Shown in pieces: positions 47,195 through 56,785 of a stretch of 64,000 nucleotides of DNA. The number at the start of each line of letters is the position of its first letter. Positions within the stretch are counted from its first letter, which is position 1. The DNA is taken from assembly GCA_038534295.1 (NCBI GenBank), contig JBCAXA010000001.1, positions 868,001 through 932,000 on the forward strand, written 5' to 3'. Both the position numbers and the translations under genes were made by a program. Source of the stretch: JBCAXA01 sp038534295 (GTDB taxonomy: Bacteria > Pseudomonadota > Gammaproteobacteria > Steroidobacterales > Woeseiaceae). Below the pieces are notes generated by a model. That model made no database searches and had not been told where the DNA came from. It was given only the letters and a program-made list of their open reading frames with translations.

Positions 47195-49168
47195 CTAATC
47201 AAGTGAGCCGGCCTTCGGGCCGGCTTTTTTTTGCGTCTCGGTCGGAAGCGCTGCGGCGAGCTCGCGCAACGAAACATCGGCTTCCACAAGCCGATTGCGA
47301 GCGACAAACGGTACCCAGCGGCGGTCTGTTCGAAGAGAACGTAATTCGGGGGCATGTATGGCGCCGCCCAGAAATACACTATTCCAGCGTACGACCTCAC
47401 CGTCTCGTATTACACGCAGGTCGGATACGTAGCGCTCGAGCGCGGCAAACGCTTTATCGTTTTCCCCAATATACGCAAACATAGATGCTTCCCAAATGGG
47501 CTCACTCGTCAGCAGTGCAACGGTGTCGGGTAGCCGGCCAGTGACATCGCGACCCAGCGCGTGCTCCGCCATGACTTCCGTCATTGCCCGAAAAGCGGGA
47601 TTCCGCTCCTCTTTGATGGCTTGCAACGCCGCCTCCGGCCGGCCGGAAAATAGCAGAATCCGTGCCCGTGTTCCTTTGCCGCCCGGATAAAGAGCGGCAA
47701 ACGTATCGAGCTCTGTCATCGCCTCTTCAAGCCGGCCGAGATTCAGTAACGCGTGCACGAGCCGGTAGCGGCAACTCTTGCACAGCGTGTTATAGCGCAA
47801 CGCGAACCGCGCGAACTTCACCGCTGCCTCCATTTCGCCGCTGGCGTACGACAGCGAAATCGCATTGCGGAGCGCGTCTTCGTGATACGTATTCAACGCC
47901 AGAGCTTGGCTAAGACGCTCGACGCCTCGGTCCAATGAGCCGTTGAAATCAACCTCGTGCCACGCGATGTAGGATTGCGTACCGGCATCGGTAGGATCCA
48001 ACTTCTCCGCGCGTTCCAACAGTGTTCGGAGCAGGCGTACACTATGTTTGTCGATGCTGTCGTCGAGCTGCAGGACCCTCCATTGGGCACGCGCCAATTC
48101 TCGCCAGGCGGCCGCGAAGTCCGGTTCCATTTGAGTGACAATCTTTAGCAGCTCGTGGGCAGAACGAGCGTCGTTGTCGTTCAAGTTGTCGAGCAAGGCT
48201 TTCGCTCGAAGATAGCGGTGGTACGCATCCGCGGACAATTGCGATACGGCCCGCGGCGTCGGCGCACCGGTTGTTCCGAGCAAGTCGGCGAGGCGACTTG
48301 CCAGCTCTCGCCGAACGACCAATGCGTCGAGATCGACCTGATCGATCGAATGGCGCCACGTGATGCTGTCAGTCGACCGTGCATACAAGGCAAACTGAAA
48401 ACGAAGCAGCTCATCCGCTTCTGTAATCTCGCCCACCAACACAAAATCGGCGTTGAGTTCGACGGCAATCTGCCGCGGCGCCAGCGTAGCTGCCATCGCC
48501 AGCGCTGACGACGAACCGACAGTTCGCACGCGCAAAGTCCGGTTCAGTTGCAGTGTAACCTCTCGAGCCAAGCTCCTTCGGAGATACGCCAAGTCGTTGC
48601 GATCTGTGTTGTTCCGAAGCGCAACGACGGCGAGCACAGGCAGATCGGCCTGTTGCGGCAGCGTAGCCGTCGCGGATTCCGCGTTTGCGTTCGCCGGTGC
48701 TGTGTCGGCGGACCGCGAGCCGCTAAGAACGACGTAGGCAAAAGCGCAGAGCGCCATTAGCGCCGCGACAGCTGCAGAAGTTGTCCTCCGAAACCTCGCC
48801 GGCTCAGCGGCGTCGACGCCAGTGGGCGTCTCGACTTCTGGCTTGGCAATGACGTCAGCGTCGAGCATGTAGCCGCGTCGCGGATACGTGCGCAAGATCA
48901 CTGAACCCCTCGCACCTATCGCTCGCCGAATGTCGCCGATGGATTGTGTGAGCGTATCGTCGCCGACCATCGATCCCGGCCACACGGCGTCCATGAGCTC
49001 GCGTTTACTGACGACCCGGCCTGCGTTGTCCAGCAGGACCCGCAGGACGTGCAGGGACTTTGGCCGCAGCGCGAACTCGGAGTCCGCAGAAGTCAGCACG
49101 CCCCGTTCGATGTCGAGCGAAAAGTCGTCAAACGTGACGATTTTGGCGGTTGTTCGCGACGAGCCCAT
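47195..49168 (-). CDS. CadC-type wHTH membrane regulator with TPR domain
   Basis: The 657-residue protein has an OmpR/PhoB-type winged helix (about residues 10-105: IVTFDDFSLDIERGVL...LRPKSLHVLRVLLDNAGRVVSKRELMDAVWPG...LTQSIGDIRRAIG...ILRTYPRRGYML). One membrane helix (about 134-154, AAVAALMALCAFAYVVLSG) and a periplasmic TolB-N/FlgO-like domain (VVALRNNTDRNDLAYLRRSLAREVTLQLNRTLRVRTVGSS) follow. TPR-like repeats run to about 640. It should sense an envelope signal and act on DNA directly. ATG 49168 starts the wHTH; the longer frame is discarded. The divergent gene at 49318 is a candidate target. Confidence 0.9.
   Translation of the reverse strand: MGSSRTTAKIVTFDDFSLDIERGVLTSADSEFALRPKSLHVLRVLLDNAGRVVSKRELMDAVWPGSMVGDDTLTQSIGDIRRAIGARGSVILRTYPRRGYMLDADVIAKPEVETPTGVDAAEPARFRRTTSAAVAALMALCAFAYVVLSGSRSADTAPANANAESATATLPQQADLPVLAVVALRNNTDRNDLAYLRRSLAREVTLQLNRTLRVRTVGSSSALAMAATLAPRQIAVELNADFVLVGEITEADELLRFQFALYARSTDSITWRHSIDQVDLDALVVRRELASRLADLLGTTGAPTPRAVSQLSADAYHRYLRAKALLDNLNDNDARSAHELLKIVTQMEPDFAAAWRELARAQWRVLQLDDSIDKHSVRLLRTLLERAEKLDPTDAGTQSYIAWHEVDFNGSLDRGVERLSQALALNTYHEDALRNAISLSYASGEMEAAVKFARFALRYNTLCKSCRYRLVHALLNLGRLEEAMTELDTFAALYPGGKGTRARILLFSGRPEAALQAIKEERNPAFRAMTEVMAEHALGRDVTGRLPDTVALLTSEPIWEASMFAYIGENDKAFAALERYVSDLRVIRDGEVVRWNSVFLGGAIHAPELRSLRTDRRWVPFVARNRLVEADVSLRELAAALPTETQKKAGPKAGSLD
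47206..47232 (+). terminator. Rho-independent terminator
   Basis: AGCCGGCC-TTCG-GGCCGGCT followed by seven further T gives an 8-bp stem with a UUCG tetraloop. It ends the barrel-protein transcript and lies inside the 3' coding end of the convergent regulator. Confidence 0.93.
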
Positions 49169-49317
49169 GGTCAATCCAAGCGGCTTACTCCCTGCGGCCG
49201 TCCTGCATTCTGGCCGATTTCGGGAAGATTTCGGCGTTTTTTCGGGATTTCGACGACTGCGATGCCGCATTTTCCAATGTCGAGCACAACGGCAATCAAT
49301 AGAGGAATCGGCAAACA

Positions 49318-49992
49318 ATGAACAAAGTGTTACGACAGGTCTTTGGTATCGGCCTGCTCGCCGTGGCGTCAGCGACAGCAGCCCACGCCAGCGGCCAAAA
49401 TTCCTGGGGATGGTATTGCGACTCCGAGACGTTGACCACGATATGGGAAGACGACGTTGGCCTGTCGGAGCTCAGCGGTCGTGGCAATCTGTGCACCACC
49501 CCGTACGGATCGTTTGGATCAATGGCAGTACGGGGGCTGACGCCGGGTAACGCCTACACGGTTTGGTGGGTTTATGTCGACAAACCCGGCCAATGCGCGG
49601 GCTTCCCGTTAACACCGGAAGTCGCTGACGTACCGTTTCCGGAACCGGCCGGTTACGCCGGCTCCTGCGGCTTCGCGGATTTCTTTACGCCCGACGTATC
49701 AGGCGAGTTTTTGAACCCGTTGGTTGTGTACGGCCGCATGGACGCGGTTGTCGCCTACGGTTCACGCCGTACGTATTTCCGCGGTGACATACGCGATTTC
49801 GAACCGGCACCTGGCTCACAGGTCTGGATGCTCATCTTCGGACACGGCCCAGCCGACACCATGGATAAACGTCAGCTCGCACGGCAATTGCTGACGCCCG
49901 AAGACCCAGTGTCTGGCACACCGCATCTCGGCATTGAAGGTCGCCCGTTCGGCTACCCGTCCGGTGTTGTTGTATTTCACATTCCGGATTAA
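49318..49992 (+). CDS. Secreted protein of unknown function
   Basis: The 224-residue precursor has a signal peptide (KVLRQVFGIGLLAVASATAAHA). The mature protein is beta-rich and has four or more Cys (WYCDSETL, NLCTTPYG, GQCAGFP, GSCGFADFF), suggesting disulphides. MAVRGLTPGNAYTVWWVYVD and SQVWMLIFGHGPADTMDKRQLARQLLTPED are distinctive, resembling secreted 'CHRD-like' proteins only loosely. It is divergent from the wHTH-TPR regulator by 149 bases and followed by its own terminator. Confidence 0.75.
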   Translation: MNKVLRQVFGIGLLAVASATAAHASGQNSWGWYCDSETLTTIWEDDVGLSELSGRGNLCTTPYGSFGSMAVRGLTPGNAYTVWWVYVDKPGQCAGFPLTPEVADVPFPEPAGYAGSCGFADFFTPDVSGEFLNPLVVYGRMDAVVAYGSRRTYFRGDIRDFEPAPGSQVWMLIFGHGPADTMDKRQLARQLLTPEDPVSGTPHLGIEGRPFGYPSGVVVFHIPD

Positions 49993-50012
49993 CTAAGCGC
50001 CGACTGCTATGG

Positions 50013-50038
50013 AGCCGGCCTTCGGGCCGGCTTTTTTT
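50013..50038 (+). terminator. Rho-independent terminator
   Basis: AGCCGGCC-TTCG-GGCCGGCT followed by T. The stem, loop and T-run are the same as at 47206, so both plus-strand transcripts of this region end in one recurring terminator type. Confidence 0.93.
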
Positions 50039-50654
50039 ATCGCTGGATGGGACGGCCGGGACGGCTTTCCAGAATGATACTCGACAAGAACTTCTGTCCG
50101 ACCTTGTCCAGATCACCGTTCACTTCCGCGTCGGTTCCACGTTCGGTGTATTCCGCCCAAATTAATTCGTTGTCGAAACTCGGATGCTTCACCGCGAAAC
50201 CGACGATAGTCAGCGTCAACGGTTTAATCGGTGACGCCGGTTCTTTGTCAATGACCTTTGTCCGGAACCGCACAGCTTCCTGACCCTGAACGTTGTCGAG
50301 TTCAAACGACATGTTGACCGCTTCGAAACGATCAGGATTCAGCGTAAATTGATCAGCGACAAAATCGCGGAATTGCGCCGCGCTCGCGGCTTCGGACGGC
50401 AGCGAAACATGTCTTACTAACGCGCTGAACGTGTGCGATTCGCTCAATGGGTCAAAGAAAAACGCAGCGTTTCGCGGAGACTGATCCGTCGTTTCAAGCC
50501 GCCAACGCGGGTCTTCCGGCCGCGGCAGTGAAAACCCGCGGTACTGCATGGAAGGCGCCATCTGGTCGACGCCAATTGGACCCGACGGTGCACAGCCGAC
50601 CAGTGCTGCAGCCAAAACCAGCAACGTCCCTGTACGTATGAGTTGGCCAATCAT
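50037..50654 (-). CDS. Lipoprotein of unknown function
   Basis: The 205-residue precursor has the lipobox L-V-G-C (Cys21). The mature protein is beta-alpha (SMQYRGFSLPRPEDPRWRLETTDQSPRNAAFFF..., VNMSFELDNVQGQEAVRFRTKVIDKEP...). It resembles lipoproteins that follow metabolic operons, but I recognise no family. It starts 11 bases after the stop of the 2-oxoacid oxidoreductase beta subunit and is likely the last gene of that operon. Confidence 0.75.
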   Translation of the reverse strand: MIGQLIRTGTLLVLAAALVGCAPSGPIGVDQMAPSMQYRGFSLPRPEDPRWRLETTDQSPRNAAFFFDPLSESHTFSALVRHVSLPSEAASAAQFRDFVADQFTLNPDRFEAVNMSFELDNVQGQEAVRFRTKVIDKEPASPIKPLTLTIVGFAVKHPSFDNELIWAEYTERGTDAEVNGDLDKVGQKFLSSIILESRPGRPIQR

Positions 50655-50665
50655 CGATAACGCTC

Positions 50666-51721
50666 CTAACGAAACCCTTTCATAACCGCAGCGAGTTGCT
50701 CCGAACCGGGATTGAGGTCCTCGTACGGCAGCCGATACAGCGGCGTCGACACCGTGTGGTTTACGGCGTGCATGTCCGGCGCGCTTTCGTCGATGTACAA
50801 CAGGCCGGTCAGCACTTCGCCGGCATTCGCATGCTCGCGCAGGTACTGATATGCCTTGGCGCGGCTGGTCGGGTCAAAGTCATCGTCGACCTTGCGGAAC
50901 ACGATCTTGCTGCCGTCATGCAGCTCGACAGGAATCGCCGCACCGTGCTCATAGTCGGCTTCGATCGGCGTGCGCGGTGGAATGAAATCCGCACCCGTGA
51001 CCTCGTGGTAGAACTCACGCGTGTAGCTGTAGCTCTTGGTGCTGCCTTCGTGATCGTTGAAGGTGACGCAAGGGCTGATCACGTCGACGAGCGCAAAGCC
51101 AGGGTGCTCGATGGCGGCTTTGATCAACGGCACGAGCTGCGTTTTATCGCCGGAAAAACTGCGCGCGACAAACGTCGCGCCGATCGAAATCGCGAGGCTC
51201 GCTGGATCGATCGGCGGCTGCTGATTGATCTCGCCACGCTTGGCGCGGGTACCTAAGTCGGCAGACGCGGAAAACTGGCCCTTGGTCAATCCATAGACGC
51301 CGTTGTTCTCGATCAAGTAGCACAGATTTACATTGCGCCGAATGGCATGCGCAAACTGACCGAGCCCGATCGACAGCGAATCGCCGTCGCCGGAAATGCC
51401 GAGATACGTCAGGTCCGGATTGGCCGCGTTCGCGCCCGTCGTAACCGACGGCATGCGGCCGTGCACGGAGTTAAAGCCGTGCGACTGACTCGCAAAATAC
51501 GCAGGCGTCTTCGACGAACAACCGATACCGCTCATCTTGCCGAGCATGTGCGGCGGCAAATCCAGCTCGAAGACCGCCTGGATCAGTGCGGTGGTTACCG
51601 AATCATGGCCGCAACCGGCACACAGCGTAGAAACCACGCCTTCGTAATCGCGGGTCGACAGACCGAGCGCATTGCGTGGCGCGTTGGGGTGGGTAATGCG
51701 TGGCTTGCCGGCATACGTCAT
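50666..51721 (-). CDS. 2-oxoacid:ferredoxin oxidoreductase, beta subunit
   Basis: The 351-residue protein begins MTYAGKPRITHPNAPRNALGLSTRDYEG. It has the TPP-binding domain CAGCGHDSVTTALIQAV (Cys motif), GIGCSSKTPAYF and HGRMPSVTTGANAANPDLTYLGISGDGDSLSIGLGQFAHAIRRNVNLCYLIENNGVYGLTKGQ, which has GDGD...NN. With the alpha subunit upstream it decarboxylates a 2-oxoacid, probably 2-oxoglutarate or pyruvate. ATG 51721 matches the family start; the longer frame overlaps the alpha gene antisense-like. Confidence 0.9.
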   Translation of the reverse strand: MTYAGKPRITHPNAPRNALGLSTRDYEGVVSTLCAGCGHDSVTTALIQAVFELDLPPHMLGKMSGIGCSSKTPAYFASQSHGFNSVHGRMPSVTTGANAANPDLTYLGISGDGDSLSIGLGQFAHAIRRNVNLCYLIENNGVYGLTKGQFSASADLGTRAKRGEINQQPPIDPASLAISIGATFVARSFSGDKTQLVPLIKAAIEHPGFALVDVISPCVTFNDHEGSTKSYSYTREFYHEVTGADFIPPRTPIEADYEHGAAIPVELHDGSKIVFRKVDDDFDPTSRAKAYQYLREHANAGEVLTGLLYIDESAPDMHAVNHTVSTPLYRLPYEDLNPGSEQLAAVMKGFR

Positions 51722-51729
51722 GACGAACC

Positions 51730-53535
51730 TCAGGCGACCGCAGTGCGTGGATGATGCTGGCGAATGGCTTCGACGATGCGCGGCGCGTCGATCGGCATGC
51801 CGTCGTAGAACAGTGTCGGTATGAGCTTGGCCGGCTCGATCTCGAGATCCTGCATCAAGAGTGTGCGTAGCTGCGCGTCGCGGTTCTGTTCGACGACATA
51901 AACCGCATCGTGCGCATCGATAAACGCTTTGATGTCGTCGTTGAACGGAAATGCCCGCACACGACAATAGCTGAGCGCCACGCCCTCGTCCTCGAGGATG
52001 TGAATCGCCTCGCGCGCCGCGCCGTCGGCACTGCCGAGCGTCAGGACCGCCGCGCGCGCAAATTCGTTCCGCTCGATGGCCGGCGCCGGCACCAACGTTC
52101 GCGCCGTCGCCCACTTCACGAGCAGCCGATCGAGCACGTCTTGGTAGTCGGCGGAATCTTCGGTGTAACCACCGAAACGGTTGTGACCGGAGCCGCGTGT
52201 GAAAAACGCGCCGCGACGATGCTCGCCCGGCAGCGTGCGGTACGCGATGCCGTCGCCGTCCGTATCAAGGTAGCGGTGGAATTTGGGTAGCTCGTCGACT
52301 TCCTCGGCGGTGAGGACTTTGCCGCGATCGGGCACGTAGTTCGCATCCCACGTGAATTCGCGGCACATCCAATCGTTCATGCCGATATCGAGATCGCTAA
52401 GCACGATAACGGGCGTCTGCAGCCGCTCGGCAAGATCAAACGCGACTGGCGCAAACTCGAAACACTCGCTGGGATCGGCCGGAAACAGCAGCACGTGTCG
52501 GGTATCGCCATGCGATGCATACGCCGCCGATACCAAATCGCTTTGCTGGGTGCGCGTTGGCATACCGGTTGACGGTCCGACGCGCTGCACATCAAAAATA
52601 ACCGCCGGCGTTTCGGAGTAATACGCGAAACCGATGAACTCGCTCATCAGCGAGATCCCCGGACCGCTGGTCGGCGTGAATGCCCTGGCGCCGGCCCAGC
52701 TCGCGCCGAGCACCATACCGATGGCGGCCAGCTCATCCTCCGCCTGAATGATGCAAAACTTACGATCGCCGGTTTCCGGATCGATACGCAATTTCTCGCA
52801 GTAGGTTTTGAACGCGTCCATCAGCGACGTTGACGGCGTAATCGGGTACCAAGCCCCGACCGTGGCACCCGCGTAAACGGCACCGAGGCCGGCGGCGGTG
52901 TTGCCGTCGATCATGATGTGACCGGCCGTTTTGTCCATGCGCTCGACCCTAAGGTGCGGCAATGGGCACGCAAAATGTTCGTTGGCGAAATCGTAACCGA
53001 GCGCAATGGCCTCGCGGTTGGCATCGAGCAACTTGGGTTTCGCCGCGTACGTTTCGGCGAGTAATTCCGTGACGACGTCGCGATCGATATCGAGTAACGC
53101 CGTCAGTACGCCGACGTAGGCGATGTTCTTCAGCAGAATGCGCGACCGAGCACCTTCGAAATGCTCATTGCAGAGCCGCGACAGCGGCACCCCGAGAATC
53201 GCGATGTCGTCGCGATCGAACACCTTGTTGCGCGGCCAGGTCGAATCGTAGATCAGCACCCCGCCCGGCTGCAGCTCAGCCATGTCGCGCTGATAAGTCT
53301 GAATGTTCAGCGCTACCATGACATCGACGTGACCGGCACGCGCCATGTGGCCGTCCTTGGTAACCCGGATCTCGTACCACGTCGGCAGGCCCTGGATGTT
53401 GGACGGGAAATAATTCTTGCCGACCACCGGGATGCCCATACGAAACAAGGCTTTCAGCAGCAGTCCGTTGGCGCTCGCCGAACCGGTGCCATTGACCGTA
53501 GCGATCTTGATAACGAAATCGTTGATCTGACTCAT
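51730..53535 (-). CDS. 2-oxoacid:acceptor oxidoreductase, fused gamma-alpha subunit
   Basis: The 601-residue protein has a gamma-type domain first (about 1-190: INDFVIKIATVNGTGSASANGLLLKALFRMGIPVVGKNYFPSNIQGLPTWYEIRV). The alpha domain (about 215-600) follows, with GNTAAGLGAVYAGATVGAWYPITPSTSLMDAF, EDELAAIGMVLGASWAGARAFTPTSGPGISLMSEFIGFA and NRFGGYTEDS. It is the non-TPP half of the enzyme that pairs with the beta subunit 8 bases downstream. ATG 53535 is 16 bases after the GltD-like gene. Confidence 0.9.
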   Translation of the reverse strand: MSQINDFVIKIATVNGTGSASANGLLLKALFRMGIPVVGKNYFPSNIQGLPTWYEIRVTKDGHMARAGHVDVMVALNIQTYQRDMAELQPGGVLIYDSTWPRNKVFDRDDIAILGVPLSRLCNEHFEGARSRILLKNIAYVGVLTALLDIDRDVVTELLAETYAAKPKLLDANREAIALGYDFANEHFACPLPHLRVERMDKTAGHIMIDGNTAAGLGAVYAGATVGAWYPITPSTSLMDAFKTYCEKLRIDPETGDRKFCIIQAEDELAAIGMVLGASWAGARAFTPTSGPGISLMSEFIGFAYYSETPAVIFDVQRVGPSTGMPTRTQQSDLVSAAYASHGDTRHVLLFPADPSECFEFAPVAFDLAERLQTPVIVLSDLDIGMNDWMCREFTWDANYVPDRGKVLTAEEVDELPKFHRYLDTDGDGIAYRTLPGEHRRGAFFTRGSGHNRFGGYTEDSADYQDVLDRLLVKWATARTLVPAPAIERNEFARAAVLTLGSADGAAREAIHILEDEGVALSYCRVRAFPFNDDIKAFIDAHDAVYVVEQNRDAQLRTLLMQDLEIEPAKLIPTLFYDGMPIDAPRIVEAIRQHHPRTAVA

Positions 53536-53551
53536 GCGGAGTTTTCTTGAT

Positions 53552-55363
53552 TCAGGAAGCTTTGTCGTAGCGCTGCGGCGTCGGTGGTGTGTCGTCCTCG
53601 GCATACGGCAGATGAATCTTTGATTTCTGCATGTCCCACGCGCCTGTCGGGCAGCGCTCCGCGCAGAGGCCGCAGTGGATACAAAGATCCTCGTCCTTCA
53701 CCATGACCCGGTCGGTCTGCGGTAAACCTTCCGAGACGTACAGCGCCTGATCGAGATTGACCGCTGGCGCCTTCAAGTTCTGGCGCAGCTCCTCCTCGGG
53801 AGCGTTCGGGGTAATGGTGAGACAGTCGACCGGACAGACATCGATACACGCGTCGCATTCGATGCACAGCTTGCCGGTGAAGACGGTCTGAATATCGCAG
53901 TTCAGACAACGCTCGACCTCGGTAGCCATTTGCTCGGCCGTAAATCCGAGTTCGACTTCGATGTCGAGCTTCTTGAAGCGCTCTTGCAGATCGACGTGCG
54001 GCATCAGCCGGCGTTCGGACTGATCGTAGGTGTTTGAGTAACTCCACTCATGGATACCCATTTTCTGGCTCGATAGCTCGAGTCGGTCGGACCGCCGCTC
54101 CTTGAGGTCGCGGCCCTCGCAATAGGCATGAATGGAAATTGCCGCCTCGTGACCGTGCGCGACCGCCCAAATGATGTTCTTCGGCCCGAACGCCGCATCG
54201 CCGCCAAAGAACACGCCATCGACCGTCGACATCATGGTGGTCTCATCGACGACCGGGCAATCCCACTTATCGAACTCCATGCCGATGTCACGCTCGATCC
54301 ACGGGAAGGCGTTGTCCTGGCCAATCGCGAGAATGACATCGTCACACGGGATGAAAACCTCATCGACGGCGCGGCCGCGGTCGATTCGGCCATCGTCGTC
54401 GATGTTGTACTCCATGACATCGAAGCGCATGCCGGTGAGCTTGCCGTCTTCGATGACGAACTCTTTCGGCGAATGGTTGACGACGATCTCGACGTTTTCT
54501 TCTTCGGCGTCCTCGAGCTCCCAATCGCTGGCCTTGAAGAACCCGCGCGGCTTGCGCGCCATGACCTTAACGTCCTTGGCGCCGAGCCGCAGCGACGTGC
54601 GACAGCAGTCCATCGCCGTATTGCCGACGCCGATGATCAGCACCCGCTCACCGATTTTGTCGATGTGCTCGAACGCGACCGAGCCGAGCCAGTCGATACC
54701 GATATGCACGCGATCGGTGTCGTACCGCCCCGGCAGCTTCAGTTCTTTGCCGCGTGGTGCGCCTGTGCCGACGAATACGGCATCAAAGCGCTTCTCATCG
54801 AGCAGCGCCTTGAGTGAATCGATGCGGTGACCGAGCTTGAGATCCACATCCATGTCCAGGATGTAGCCAATCTCCTCATCGAGCACGTTGGGTGGCAGAC
54901 GAAACTGCGGGATGTTGATCCGCATCAGCCCGCCGGTGGCCTCGAGCGCCTCGAAGATCGTGACTTGGTACCCGAGCGGTGCGAGATCGTTGGCAACGGT
55001 CAATGACGCGCAACCAGCGCCGATCAACGCGATGTGTTTGCCGTTTTTCTCGACCGGCGCGCGCGGCAGTCGATCGGTGATGTCGTCGCGATTGTCAGCA
55101 GCAACGCGCTTTAGGCGGCAGATCGCGACCGGTTTTTCCTCGACCCGGCCGCGCCGACAGGCTGGCTCGCAAGGTCGATCGCAGACGCGCCCGAGAATAC
55201 CGGGGAAGACATTGGACTCACGGTTAGCGAGGTACGCATCGCTAAAGCGACCCTGCGCGATGAGTCTTATGTAATGTGGAACATCGGTGTGGGCCGGGCA
55301 GGCCCACTGACAGTCGACGACTTTATGAAAGTAGTCCGGATCGCTCGTATCGGTCGGTTTCAT
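53552..55363 (-). CDS. GltD-like NADPH oxidoreductase with 4Fe-4S ferredoxin domain
   Basis: The 603-residue protein has an N-terminal GltD-like Fe-S segment (CQWACPAHTDVPHYI, CDRPCEPACRRGRVEEKPVAI). FAD (ALIGAGCASLTVANDLA) and NADPH (VLIIGVGNTAMDCCR) domains come next, then GGDAAFGPKNIIWAVAHG. The C-terminal region has two 4Fe-4S ferredoxin motifs (CIECDACIDVCPVDCLTI and CIHCGLCAERCPTGAWDM). It likely links NADP(H) to the 2-oxoacid oxidoreductase encoded next. ATG 55363 is preferred over a TTG ten codons upstream. Confidence 0.9.
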   Translation of the reverse strand: MKPTDTSDPDYFHKVVDCQWACPAHTDVPHYIRLIAQGRFSDAYLANRESNVFPGILGRVCDRPCEPACRRGRVEEKPVAICRLKRVAADNRDDITDRLPRAPVEKNGKHIALIGAGCASLTVANDLAPLGYQVTIFEALEATGGLMRINIPQFRLPPNVLDEEIGYILDMDVDLKLGHRIDSLKALLDEKRFDAVFVGTGAPRGKELKLPGRYDTDRVHIGIDWLGSVAFEHIDKIGERVLIIGVGNTAMDCCRTSLRLGAKDVKVMARKPRGFFKASDWELEDAEEENVEIVVNHSPKEFVIEDGKLTGMRFDVMEYNIDDDGRIDRGRAVDEVFIPCDDVILAIGQDNAFPWIERDIGMEFDKWDCPVVDETTMMSTVDGVFFGGDAAFGPKNIIWAVAHGHEAAISIHAYCEGRDLKERRSDRLELSSQKMGIHEWSYSNTYDQSERRLMPHVDLQERFKKLDIEVELGFTAEQMATEVERCLNCDIQTVFTGKLCIECDACIDVCPVDCLTITPNAPEEELRQNLKAPAVNLDQALYVSEGLPQTDRVMVKDEDLCIHCGLCAERCPTGAWDMQKSKIHLPYAEDDTPPTPQRYDKAS

Positions 55364-55420
55364 CGTCCAGCGGGTTGCGCGATTTTTGCGCAAGTGTAAA
55401 CCGAGCGAGACCCTATGACA

Positions 55421-56767
55421 CTACCGAGCGCCGTTGATTTCCAGTCGTTTGCCGGCAATTGGCACATCGGTGTGTGCGCCGTCACGCCATACACAGACGC
55501 CGTTGACGTAGGTCTGCGCGATTGACGCACCAAATTGCGTGCCGGCAAACGGCGTCCAACCGCATTTATAAAAGACGTTGTCGTCGCGAACGTCGGTCGG
55601 TGTGTCCAGATCGACGAGCAGCAAATCGGCATAGTAGCCCTCGCGCAAATACCCGCGGTCTACGACGCCAAACACGTCGGCAACCGCGTGTGCCGTCTTT
55701 TTGACCACAAACTCGATCGAATAACGCCCCTCGCGCACGAATTCGAGCAGACTCAGTACCGCATGCTGCACCAGCGGCAGTCCCGCCGGCGTTTTGAAAT
55801 AGCTTTCGGCCGCTTTTTCGTCGGCCGTGTGCGGCGCGTGATCCGTCGCGATGATATCGAGCTGATCGTTGGCCAACGCTTGGTGCAGCGCAGCACGATC
55901 GGTGTCGTATTTAATCGCCGGATTGCACTTGATGCGCGCGCCCAGTGCGTCGTAGTCGTCGGCCGCGAACCACAAATGGTGAACGCACACCTCGGCGGTA
56001 ATCCGTTTGTCGGTGTGCGGGCCGGGCGTAAACAGTTCCATTTCGCGTGCCGTGGTCAAGTGCAGCACGTGCAGTCGCGCGTCGTGTTTGCGGGCGAGAC
56101 CAGTAGCGAGCGTCGACGACTTGTAACACGACTCGTCCGAGCGAATGGCGGGGTGTTCGCGCATGGGGACGGCGTCACCGTATTTTTCACGCGCGGCGGC
56201 TTCATTCGCCCAAATGATCGGCGAATCCTCGCAGTGCGTGACGACGAGCACCGGCGCCTCGCGGAACATGGCATCGAGCGCGTCGACGTCGTCGACCAAT
56301 AGGTCGCCGGTCGATGCCCCCATAAAGGCTTTGATGCCACAGGCCTCGCCGGGCTGTAGCGCGGCGAGCTCAGCCAGGTTGTCGTTTGTGGCGCCCAGGT
56401 AAAACGCGTAGTTGCCGTGGCAACGACCTTCGGCGAGCGCGTACTTATCGGCAAGTGCGGCGCGGGTCGTCGTCAGCGGATTTACGTTTGGCATGTCCAT
56501 GAAGCTGGTGATGCCGCCCGCCACCGCCGCTCGCGATTCGGTCGTGAGATCGCCTTTGTGGGTCAAGCCCGGCTCACGAAAATGGACTTGATCGTCGATC
56601 ATGCCGGGAATGAGGTAGCGCCCCTTGGCATCGATCACGTCGATAGGCGGCTTCGCGCTGATGTCGCCACCGATCTGTGCGATGCGCTCACCGTCGATCA
56701 GAAGGTCTGCCTCAATGACGGCGCCCTCGTTGACGAGGCGGGCGTTCGTGATGAGGGTGCGTGACAT
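55421..56767 (-). CDS. pyrC: Dihydroorotase, class I
   Basis: The 448-residue amidohydrolase reads MIDDQVHFREPGLTHKGDLTTESRAAVAGGITSFMDMPNVNP; the usual H-x-H is Q60-V-H62. The carboxylated Lys is in CGIKAFMGAS (near 145), zinc His residues in VVTHCEDSP and RLHVLHLTT, and the catalytic Asp in IIATDHAPHTADEKA. The D-D-Q-V-H-F-R-E-P-G variant occurs in a recognised subgroup of dihydroorotases. It converts carbamoyl-aspartate to dihydroorotate. It follows the proline iminopeptidase gene by 18 bases. Confidence 0.92.
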   Translation of the reverse strand: MSRTLITNARLVNEGAVIEADLLIDGERIAQIGGDISAKPPIDVIDAKGRYLIPGMIDDQVHFREPGLTHKGDLTTESRAAVAGGITSFMDMPNVNPLTTTRAALADKYALAEGRCHGNYAFYLGATNDNLAELAALQPGEACGIKAFMGASTGDLLVDDVDALDAMFREAPVLVVTHCEDSPIIWANEAAAREKYGDAVPMREHPAIRSDESCYKSSTLATGLARKHDARLHVLHLTTAREMELFTPGPHTDKRITAEVCVHHLWFAADDYDALGARIKCNPAIKYDTDRAALHQALANDQLDIIATDHAPHTADEKAAESYFKTPAGLPLVQHAVLSLLEFVREGRYSIEFVVKKTAHAVADVFGVVDRGYLREGYYADLLLVDLDTPTDVRDDNVFYKCGWTPFAGTQFGASIAQTYVNGVCVWRDGAHTDVPIAGKRLEINGAR

Positions 56768-56785
56768 TGTCGGATTCAGTAAGGA

